The notes beneath the pieces are model-generated. The model was not told where the DNA came from, searched no databases, and saw only the letters and a program-made list of their open reading frames with translations. Of a stretch of 64,000 nt of DNA, positions 57,243 through 64,000 are shown piece after piece. Origin of the DNA: Archangium sp. (GTDB lineage: Bacteria; Myxococcota; Myxococcia; Myxococcales; Myxococcaceae); contig JAUXRX010000009.1 in assembly GCA_030681645.1 (NCBI GenBank), positions 186,001 to 250,000 on the forward strand, written 5' to 3'. Positions within the stretch are counted from its first letter, which is position 1. Every line of letters begins with the position of its first letter. The position numbers were made by a program, and so were the translations under genes.

Positions 57243-58441
57243 AGCAGGTAGCGCAGCTTTCGTTCGATGGTGTCTTCACCGCGGTCGATCTCCTTGCGCA
57301 TGCGCAGGAGCCCGTCGATCAGCGGCGACGGCGGCATCTTCACCTTGTACGCGGGCCCCAGCACCCGGCCGAGGAACTCGGACACCGCGCCCGGATCGCT
57401 GCGCCGCAACTGCCGCAGCTCGCCCTGCGCGAAGGTGAGATCGCGCGGCTGCGTGAGCAGTGCGCCGAAGTCGAGGTAGCCGCCCGGCGGGTTCTCCCAC
57501 TGGTGATTGCCCAGCTGCACCAGCTGGGAAACGCTCAGCCCTTCCTGTCCCCGCAGCAGCTTCTCGACGTCGCCCAGCACCCCGGCCCACGTCTCGAACA
57601 GCGCGTCGTCGACCTCGAGGGGCATCGCGTGGCTCTTCTGGCGAGGGTTGGGCACCCACTCGCGATCGTCGTCCACCTCGGCGAGCACCAGCTGCCGGCA
57701 GCGGGCGGCGTGAGTCAGGCCCGCGAGCGCGAAGTCCCGCGCGATGAGCAGCTTCGCCGGATCGCGCAGCTTGAGCAGCAGCTTCTCCTTGTTCCTCGAG
57801 GCGAAGGTGATGTTGGGATCGTACGCGCCGCCCACCGCCATCACCGCGCGCTGGAAGTGCACCATCGCGCGCAGCCAGGCCAGGTCGGCCACGTCGAAGC
57901 GGAAGGTGGGGCGTCGCTTCGGGTCGTCTTCGGCCAGCGGCTGGTTGTTCGCGTCGCGCTCGATCTCGAGCAGGTGGCGATCACGATCGTCGAGCTCCCC
58001 GCTGCGGTTCCAGTCGACCTCCCAGCAGGCCAGGCACAGCTCGAGCGAGAAGCCCGGGTCCTTCTCCGCCACCGCCAGCGCGGCGTCGACCTCGCCCAGC
58101 TTCTTGTCGGCGCGGTCGAGCATGAAGGTGAGGAAGTCCTTGTTCACCACGTCACCGCGCAGCAGCGCCGAGGCCACGAAGCTCGAGGCGATCGTCAGCG
58201 CGTCGGTGACGAAGTCGTGGATCGCCTGGCGGTAGACGGCGAGGGCTGAGACTCCGGCCGCTCGCGAGTTCTCGGGATCGCGCTTGAGCGACTCGGCGCT
58301 GAGCTTGCGCGCGTCGTCGAAGTTCGCGGCCTGCAGCGCGGCCAGTGCGGGCTGCGCGTCGGCTTCGAGATCGGCGCGCTTCGCGGCGGAGAGTCCGCTC
58401 GCGCAGCCCGTCAGGAGGAGAAGGAGGAGGAGTGCTCGCAT
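57230..58441 (-). CDS. Unrecognised helical lipoprotein
   Basis: A 403-residue lipoprotein from ATG 58441 (MRALLLLLLLTGC, lipobox LTGC). The frame is open to 58501, but that part lies in a palindromic repeat. The mature protein is helical and contains a TPR-like pair (AALQAANFDDARKLSAESLKRDPENSRAAG), an EF-hand-like DWNRSGELDDRDRHLLE and a C-terminal helical block ending RKLRYLLWLN. No family recognised. It is the first gene of the lipoprotein, pilin-like, small-protein set, which starts after the repeat pair behind the methyltransferase gene. A periplasmic scaffold role is only a guess. Confidence 0.72.
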   Translation of the reverse strand: MRALLLLLLLTGCASGLSAAKRADLEADAQPALAALQAANFDDARKLSAESLKRDPENSRAAGVSALAVYRQAIHDFVTDALTIASSFVASALLRGDVVNKDFLTFMLDRADKKLGEVDAALAVAEKDPGFSLELCLACWEVDWNRSGELDDRDRHLLEIERDANNQPLAEDDPKRRPTFRFDVADLAWLRAMVHFQRAVMAVGGAYDPNITFASRNKEKLLLKLRDPAKLLIARDFALAGLTHAARCRQLVLAEVDDDREWVPNPRQKSHAMPLEVDDALFETWAGVLGDVEKLLRGQEGLSVSQLVQLGNHQWENPPGGYLDFGALLTQPRDLTFAQGELRQLRRSDPGAVSEFLGRVLGPAYKVKMPPSPLIDGLLRMRKEIDRGEDTIERKLRYLLWLN

Positions 58442-58449
58442 AGAGATCT

Positions 58450-58556
58450 CCCTCTCCCTGCGAAGCGGGGAGAGGGCGGGGTGAGGGGCGAATTCAAGCA
58501 CGTGAGCCCCTCACCCGGCCTGGCGGCCGACCTCTCCCCGCTGCGCAGGGAGAGGT
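58450..58556. repeat. Inverted pair of family B palindromic repeats
   Basis: Two copies facing each other: CCTCTCCCTGCGAAGCGGGG with a GGGGTGAGGGG tail (58451-58488), then CCCCTCACCC with ACCTCTCCCCGCTGCGCAGGG (58507-58556). Each can form its own hairpin, and the pair can form a large inverted repeat. It fills the gap between the methyltransferase stop and the lipoprotein start and may terminate the polyketide synthase operon. Confidence 0.7.
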
Positions 58557-58561
58557 AGAAC

Positions 58562-59440
58562 TCAGTCCTTCAGGCGCAGCTTCATCTGCACGTCGCTCGA
58601 CCAGTGGTTGGCGAAGGCCTTCACGCAGGTCGAGAGGTAGCGGTCGTAGTTCGTCCACACCGTCTCGCCGTTGCTCATCACCTTGCTGCCCCAGCCGCTC
58701 GCCATGATCTTCTCCTTGTTCAGGCGGAAGCGGCGCAGCCACTCGGCGGTCGTCTTGCCGTAGTCCACGCGGCGGGTGTTGAGCTGCACGATCTCCCAGC
58801 TCTGACCGCAGGCCGCGACGAGCTCCTCGAGGCGGGGGTTCAAGCCGCCGGGGAAGATGACGTCGGCGGTGAACTTGAGGTCCGCCAGGTCTTCACGCTT
58901 GCGCGGCACGCGGTCGCGCAGGATCGCCTGGAAGCCGAAGCACGCGCCCGGCTTCACCCAGGTGGCGACCTTGTTGAAGTACTCCCGGTAGATCGGCACC
59001 GCGAGGCCCTGCTGCTGCTGCGCCGGCGAGACGAGGTGATCGATCATCTCGATGCTGGTGAGCGCGTCGTACTTCTCCTGCGGCACGAAGTCCTTGTAGT
59101 CCGTGCACCACATGGTCACGCCCGGCAGCTTGCGCGCGGTGATCTCGTCGGCCTGCGCCCGCGACAGCGTGATGCCGTGCGCGCGCGCCACCTTGCGCTC
59201 GAGCACCAGGTACTCGAGGTTGGCGCCCCAGCCGCAGCCGATGTCGAGCACCAGCGAGCTCTCCTTCACCTCGGCGAAGTCAGCCAGCCAGCGGCTCTTG
59301 TTGCGCTGCGCCTGCTCCAGCGTGGTGTGCTGGTCGTCGTAGACGGCGCTGGTGTAGTGCATCCGCTCGTCGAGCCAGAGGCGGAAGAACTCGTTGCTGA
59401 TGTCGTAACCGATTTCTACTTCTTCGCGGGTCGAGGTCAT
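58562..59440 (-). CDS. Cyclopropane-fatty-acid-synthase-type methyltransferase
   Basis: A 292-residue SAM-dependent methyltransferase of the cyclopropane fatty acid synthase/mycolic-acid-modifying group, which methylates or cyclopropanates acyl-chain double bonds. N-terminal IGYDISNEFFRLWLDERMHYTSAVYDD matches the family acyl-binding start. SAM motif I is LVLDIGCGWGANLEYL, and the SIEMIDHL and YREYFNKV segments follow. The length is near that of mycobacterial CmaA/PcaA and shorter than E. coli Cfa. It is 61 bases downstream of the polyketide synthase gene on the same strand, so it probably modifies the chain made by that enzyme or its released lipid. Confidence 0.88.
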   Translation of the reverse strand: MTSTREEVEIGYDISNEFFRLWLDERMHYTSAVYDDQHTTLEQAQRNKSRWLADFAEVKESSLVLDIGCGWGANLEYLVLERKVARAHGITLSRAQADEITARKLPGVTMWCTDYKDFVPQEKYDALTSIEMIDHLVSPAQQQQGLAVPIYREYFNKVATWVKPGACFGFQAILRDRVPRKREDLADLKFTADVIFPGGLNPRLEELVAACGQSWEIVQLNTRRVDYGKTTAEWLRRFRLNKEKIMASGWGSKVMSNGETVWTNYDRYLSTCVKAFANHWSSDVQMKLRLKD

Positions 59441-59501
59441 TGCTGGTTCCTGTACTTCTGGTCGCGTCGCTCAGTGAGGCGCCGCTCCGGGGTGGGGTGC
59501 T

Positions 59502-62500
59502 TCAGGCGACTGCGTCGCCGTTCATTTCACGGGTGAGGCGCTCGAGCTCTTCCTTGAGCACGTTCGCGGTCTGGAGGAGCTGCGGTTCGTTGTGGAGCGA
59601 CGAGAGGAAGAAGCGCAGGCGGGCCTGATCCTCCTCGACGGCGGGGTAGAGAATCGGCTGCACGTTGATGCCGCGCTTCTTGAGCGAGTCGGACAACTGC
59701 AGCGCGAGCACCGAGTTGCCGACGATGGCGGGCACCACCGCGGTGTCCTTGGTCATGCCGGTGTTCACGCCCCGCTCCTTGAGCAGCTTCACGAAGTAGG
59801 CGGCGTTGTCGCGGGCCTTCTTCGCCCGCTCGGGGTGGGCGATCATCTGCTTCGTCGCCGCCAGCGCCGCCGCCGCGTTCGGGGGCGCGATGCCCACCGA
59901 GTAGACGAAGCCGGGCGTGGTGTACTTGAGGTACTCGACCAGCGCCTTGCTGCCCGCGATGTAGCCGCCGCACGAGGCGAACGACTTGCTCAGCGTGCCC
60001 ATCCACATGTCGACGTCTGAGCGCACCACGTTGAAGTACTCGCCCACGCCGCGGCCCTTCTCACCGACCACGCCGGCGGAGTGCGCCTCGTCGACCAGCA
60101 AGAGCGCCTTGTGCTTCTTCTTGAGCTCGATGAACTTCGGCAGGTCGGGGATGTCGCCGTCCATCGAGTAGGTGCCCTCGATGCAGATCAGCACCCGGCG
60201 GTAGTGCGGCCGCAGGTTCGTGAGCATGCGGTCGAGCGCTTCCCAGTCGTTGTGCGGGAAGGGCCGGCGCTTGGCGCCCGACAGCTTCGCGCCGCCGATG
60301 ATCGAGTCGTGCGCGAGCGCGTCGTGAACGATCAGGTCGCCCGCGCCCACGATGTGGCCGATGACGGTGACGTTGGTGGCGTGGCCCGACACGAGCACGA
60401 TGCTGTCTTCGGTGCCGAAGAAGTCGGCGATGGCCACCTCGAGCTCGCGGGTCAGCGGCTTCTCACCTGACGCCACGCGGCTGGCGGACACCGACGTGCC
60501 GTACTTGGCGATCGCGTCCTGGGCGGCCTTGCTCACCACCGGGTCGCCGGAGTTCCCCACGTAGTTGTACGAGGAGAAGTTGAGCATCTCCTTGCCGTTC
60601 ACCACCGTGGTGTCGCCGCAGATCGCCTCGTGCACCGAGAAGTACGGGTTCTGCAGCCCGAACGCCTCGGCCATCGCGATGCGCTCCTTGAGTTCCTCGT
60701 ATTCGGGGAAGCGCGCGGGGTTCCAGCTCGACTCGTCGATGGCCACGCTCGCGGCGGGAGCTTCCGCCTCGGCAGCGACCGGCGTCGCCACCGGAGTGGC
60801 CTTCACGCTGAACTGGGGATCGCGCTTCTTGAACTCGGCCGACATGCCCGTGAGGTAGGCGACGACCGCGCCCTTGTCGTTCTGCCAGACGAGCGTGCCG
60901 GTGAAGGTGTCTTCGTTGCCCGACTCGAAGGTGACGGTGACCTTGAGCGGCCCCAGCCCGAACGGTGCGAGCTGCACGAAGCGCCCCAGCGAGAGAGGGA
61001 AGCCCGCGCGCTGGTGCTTCACCCACGCCCAGTACCCTGCGAGCTGGAACGACGCGTCGAGGATGAGCGGGTCGATGGTCCACTCGTTGCGGAGCGGCTC
61101 CTTGATCCAATCGGCGGGCCGGCAACCCTTCACCTGGCCCACCACGCCGTCTTCACCGAGCGCGTCGATGCTGGTGATGCCCTGCAGGCGAGGCCCGTGG
61201 AAGGTGAAGCCGCCGTAGAAGTCCTTGAGCGAGAGCGGCAGCGTCGGCGTCGGGGCGAAGGTCTTCACCGTCGGCACGATCGACTTGTCGGCGCCGATGG
61301 TGACGGTGCCGGAGTACGAGACCGCGCGGCCCTGGCTCAGCGTCACCCCGAGGGCGCCGCGGCCGGTCTGCTTCACGGACGCCTCGAGCCAGATGGTGTC
61401 GGGCACGAGCACCGGGCGCTGCAGCTTGAAGTCGGTGACGGCGAACGGCGCGAACTGGCCCGGAGTCGTTCCTCCAGCAGCCTCGATGGCAGCGGCGGCC
61501 ACGTGATCGAGCGCCGAGGCGAAAGGCAGCACGCGCTGACCGGCCATGGTGTGGTCGTTCAGGTACACGTGGTTGAGGCGCGAGACGGGGAAGCTCGCGG
61601 TGTGCAGCACGGTGCGCTCGGGGACCGCGCGGCCGATCAGCACTTCGCCCGATCCACCATCCACCTCGCGCAGGAACGCGGCCACGCCCTCGTCGTCGGA
61701 GAGGAAGGTCACGCCTTCGGCCTTCAGCTCGGCCTTCTTGAAGGAAGGAATGCGGCGAGCCATGTCCGAGTCTTCCCAGGGCGGGAAGTCGATCGCCACG
61801 GTCCGCTTGGCTCCACCGACCCGCGACATCATCTCGTTCGCCGCGGAGTAATCAGTCTGCGCCGCGTTGCCGAAGCGGCCGGCCCACGAGCTGATCAGCA
61901 CGAGCAGCTCCGGCTTGCCCGCGTCGACGAGCGCGAGCGCACCACCGACCTTCGTCTCGAGGACGGAGTCGAGCTGCGCGACGTCCTTCTTCTCCACCAG
62001 GGCGTCGGCGAGCACGCCGGCGTTGTGGATGATCGCGTCGACCTTGCCGATCGCCTGGAGCGCTGACTTCACGCTCGCGGCGTCGCGCACGTTCATCGGG
62101 TGGTAGCTGCACGCCTTCGCGCCGGCGGCCTTCACCTGCGCCACCGCCTTCGACAGCTCCTCGTTCATGGCCGAGCGGCCGGTGAGCGCGATGGTGCAGC
62201 CGTACGCCTTCGCCAGGCCCTTCGCGAACTTGAAGCCGAGGCCCTTCGCGCCGCCGGTGATGACCACCACCGAGTTCGCGTTGAGCGACTTCATCGAAAC
62301 CGCAGCAGGGAGCGGCTTGACCGCGACGGCGGTGCGGCCGTTCTTCGAGAAGCCGACCTCGGCGGTGCGATCGCCCGAGACGATCTCCTCCACGATGCTC
62401 TGCGCGAGCGCCTCGGCGCCCAGCGTGGCGTCGACGTCGATGGCCTTCACCAGCGCGTCAGGCCACTCGAGCGCGAGCGCCTTGGTGAAGCCGAGCGCGC

Positions 62501-64000
62501 CGACCTGGCCGAGCGCCTCCCGCGGGGTGCCGGTGAGCCCGAAGCTGCCGCCCAGGCCCGTGACGGTGACGAACAGCTCGGCCTTCTCGGCGCCGACCTT
62601 CTTCGAGAGCGCCAGCAGCGAGCGCGGAGCCGCGCGGTAGTCACCCGTCGCGCCCAGCGTCTGCAGGTTGATGACGCCGGCGAAGTGGCCGTCGGTCGAG
62701 ACGTCACCGATGACCGCCTTGAGCCCGTGCGCCTTGAGCTGCGCCACCACCGCGTCCGCCACGCCGTGCGTGTCCTTCGTCACCAGCACGGGACGCTCGA
62801 ACGAGGTGACCGTCTCCGACAGCGCGGCCAGCGGAGCCGCCACCACCGTGGGCGCATAGCGCTCGACCGGAGTGCTCACGGTGGGCGCCTCGGCCTTCGC
62901 CGTCACGCCCGACTCCAGCGCGCCGACGATGTGCTCGATGATGGTGGAGCTGGTGGTGGTCTTGCTGAACAGCTCGCGCGGCAGGCCGCCCAGCGAGGGG
63001 AACGCCTTGCCCACCGACTGATCGAGCTCGACCAGCATCAGCGAGTCGAAGCCCAGCTCGTTCACCAGCGTCTGGTCGAGGCGCAGCGTCTTGACGGGGA
63101 ACGCGCTGATGCGCGCGACCGCCTCGATCACCGCGGCCTGCACGGAAGGACGGAGGTCGACCTTCGGCTCTTCCTTCTTCGCGACCGGCGCCACCGGAAC
63201 CGGCGCAGGCGTCTGCGCGCCGGTCACCGTGTCCTTGCGACCGACCAGGTTGGAGAAGTCGGGCGGCTTCGCGATGGTCGGCACCACGGCCGACTGCATC
63301 GCCACCGCGGTCCCGCCACCGGCGGTCGGCACCTGCAGCTGCTGCGTCACCTGGGCGAACGCGCTGGTGTCGCCACCGGCCAGCGCCTGAATGGCCGCGG
63401 CCTGCGCCTTCACGATGTCCGCCTGGCTCTGGAGGAGCACCATCTGCTGTTGGAACAGGGCGATCAGGTTGTCCATGGCGACGGGTCCCTTCGACAGCTG
63501 GGGGGAATTGAAGACGGCACTGGCGCTGGCGCTGGGAACAGCCGCCTTCACCAGCGGGGGGCGGGGCGCGCGGGGCGTGCGCTCCATCGCCCAGTACTTC
63601 TGAGTCTCGAGCGGCGTGGGCGGCAGCACCGCCAGGCGGGCGCCGTGCAGCAGCGGCTGCGCGTTCACCGGCACGCCCTTCATCCACAGCTGGCCCAGCG
63701 CGGTGAGCAGCATCGAGCCCGCGTCGTTGCCTTCGTTGGGGCCGAGCGCGAACACGCTCGCGTTCTGGGCCACGCCGCGGGCGAACGAGAGCAGCGCGCC
63801 ACCGGCGCCGACCTGGATGAAGTGGGTGACGCCCTCGTCGACGCAGGTCTGCAGCGCGTCCACGAAGTTCACCGGCGAGGTCGCGTGCTGCACCCAGATG
63901 TCCTTCGCCTCGGCCACCGAGCCGTACATGCGGCCGGTGATGCACGAGACGATGCCGGAGCGCGGCTCCTGCAGCGGCAGGCCCGAGACCACGGCCTTCA
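59502..64000 (-). CDS. Type I polyketide synthase fused to alpha-oxoamine synthase, 5'-truncated
   Basis: The frame is open past the window edge; positions here count from the Val/Met at 63992, and the visible part is 1496 residues. Order: end of an acyltransferase domain (about 1-140), a helical Gln-rich linker (170-205), acyl carrier protein with LGFDSL (Ser317), a ketoreductase with GGAKGLG (580-587) and catalytic Tyr715 in DYSAANE, a dehydratase double hotdog with HTMAGQRVLP (H814) and LDASFQ (D979), and a PLP alpha-oxoamine synthase (1095-1490) with DEAHSAG (1301) and the PLP-Lys in TLSKSF (K1336). The final domain would release the chain by decarboxylative condensation with an amino acid. 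No enoylreductase or thioesterase is seen. The ketosynthase should lie upstream. The product is unknown. Confidence 0.93.
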   Translation of the reverse strand, partial: KAVVSGLPLQEPRSGIVSCITGRMYGSVAEAKDIWVQHATSPVNFVDALQTCVDEGVTHFIQVGAGGALLSFARGVAQNASVFALGPNEGNDAGSMLLTALGQLWMKGVPVNAQPLLHGARLAVLPPTPLETQKYWAMERTPRAPRPPLVKAAVPSASASAVFNSPQLSKGPVAMDNLIALFQQQMVLLQSQADIVKAQAAAIQALAGGDTSAFAQVTQQLQVPTAGGGTAVAMQSAVVPTIAKPPDFSNLVGRKDTVTGAQTPAPVPVAPVAKKEEPKVDLRPSVQAAVIEAVARISAFPVKTLRLDQTLVNELGFDSLMLVELDQSVGKAFPSLGGLPRELFSKTTTSSTIIEHIVGALESGVTAKAEAPTVSTPVERYAPTVVAAPLAALSETVTSFERPVLVTKDTHGVADAVVAQLKAHGLKAVIGDVSTDGHFAGVINLQTLGATGDYRAAPRSLLALSKKVGAEKAELFVTVTGLGGSFGLTGTPREALGQVGALGFTKALALEWPDALVKAIDVDATLGAEALAQSIVEEIVSGDRTAEVGFSKNGRTAVAVKPLPAAVSMKSLNANSVVVITGGAKGLGFKFAKGLAKAYGCTIALTGRSAMNEELSKAVAQVKAAGAKACSYHPMNVRDAASVKSALQAIGKVDAIIHNAGVLADALVEKKDVAQLDSVLETKVGGALALVDAGKPELLVLISSWAGRFGNAAQTDYSAANEMMSRVGGAKRTVAIDFPPWEDSDMARRIPSFKKAELKAEGVTFLSDDEGVAAFLREVDGGSGEVLIGRAVPERTVLHTASFPVSRLNHVYLNDHTMAGQRVLPFASALDHVAAAAIEAAGGTTPGQFAPFAVTDFKLQRPVLVPDTIWLEASVKQTGRGALGVTLSQGRAVSYSGTVTIGADKSIVPTVKTFAPTPTLPLSLKDFYGGFTFHGPRLQGITSIDALGEDGVVGQVKGCRPADWIKEPLRNEWTIDPLILDASFQLAGYWAWVKHQRAGFPLSLGRFVQLAPFGLGPLKVTVTFESGNEDTFTGTLVWQNDKGAVVAYLTGMSAEFKKRDPQFSVKATPVATPVAAEAEAPAASVAIDESSWNPARFPEYEELKERIAMAEAFGLQNPYFSVHEAICGDTTVVNGKEMLNFSSYNYVGNSGDPVVSKAAQDAIAKYGTSVSASRVASGEKPLTRELEVAIADFFGTEDSIVLVSGHATNVTVIGHIVGAGDLIVHDALAHDSIIGGAKLSGAKRRPFPHNDWEALDRMLTNLRPHYRRVLICIEGTYSMDGDIPDLPKFIELKKKHKALLLVDEAHSAGVVGEKGRGVGEYFNVVRSDVDMWMGTLSKSFASCGGYIAGSKALVEYLKYTTPGFVYSVGIAPPNAAAALAATKQMIAHPERAKKARDNAAYFVKLLKERGVNTGMTKDTAVVPAIVGNSVLALQLSDSLKKRGINVQPILYPAVEEDQARLRFFLSSLHNEPQLLQTANVLKEELERLTREMNGDAVA

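Overview
The window reads as chromosomal DNA of a Myxococcota bacterium (Myxococcales-like). The inference rests on very high GC with G/C at third codon positions, families known mainly or often from myxobacteria (DUF2378/TIGR02265, TIGR02996, DUF4476, Stig1-type Cys-rich repeats), many predicted lipoproteins and signal-peptide proteins, two Ser/Thr protein kinases and three PAS-rich hybrid histidine kinases. No rRNA, tRNA, CRISPR array or insertion sequence was seen. The species cannot be named from the sequence alone.

Layout. 1-8.7 kb: 3'-truncated rtcB, a PAS-GGDEF diguanylate cyclase, a Ser/Thr kinase, a ParE/RHH toxin-antitoxin pair, envelope proteins and a YcaQ-like protein. 8.7-11.1 kb: a 510-base intergenic region with a tandem palindrome, then atpD-atpC without the other F1 genes. 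11.1-18 kb: a histone H1-like Lys/Ala-rich protein, a redox operon (glutaredoxin-like, small membrane protein, GMC oxidoreductase), and a divergent DNA polymerase I paralogue with a TIGR02996 gene. 18-27 kb: a 23-repeat Cys-rich lipoprotein coupled to a secretin-N-like protein, comF, a collagen-like lipoprotein with a TTG start, and a large choice-of-anchor/VWA-like lipoprotein. 27-37 kb: DUF2378, a GT4 glycosyltransferase, and a translationally coupled set of kinase with periplasmic sensor, lipoprotein, beta-barrel and cupredoxin, followed by a hybrid kinase. 37-47.7 kb: Gly-rich lipoprotein, second hybrid kinase, ECF sigma factor with membrane partner, thioredoxin-like/methyltransferase pair, ABC-F protein, NlpC/P60 peptidase, and lspA with an MmcQ/YjbR gene. 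47.9-55.5 kb: transglutaminase-elicitor-like protein, zeta-toxin-like pair, membrane protein, frame-disrupted secreted-protein gene and third hybrid kinase. 55.5-64 kb, all minus strand: fatty-acid hydroxylase family protein, pilin-like genes, lipoprotein, cyclopropane-fatty-acid-synthase-type methyltransferase, and a 5'-truncated type I polyketide synthase (AT-ACP-KR-DH) ending in a PLP alpha-oxoamine synthase.

The most notable system is that polyketide synthase-oxoamine synthase fusion with its methyltransferase. The domains predict a reduced, possibly unsaturated acyl chain that is released by decarboxylative condensation with an amino acid, giving an aminoketone or sphingoid-like lipid. 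Second is the polymerase I paralogue, which keeps the catalytic Asp/Glu residues but has lost the ribonucleotide steric-gate Glu, the O-helix Tyr and most nuclease metal ligands.

Two families of dispersed GC-rich palindromic elements run through the window. One is built on CCGAGCGGAGTCGAGG arms and the other on CCCTCTCCC/GGGAGAGGG hairpins. Copies of the first lie inside the polymerase-like reading frame and at the 5' end of the beta-barrel gene, so these elements appear to shape protein sequences as well as intergenic DNA.
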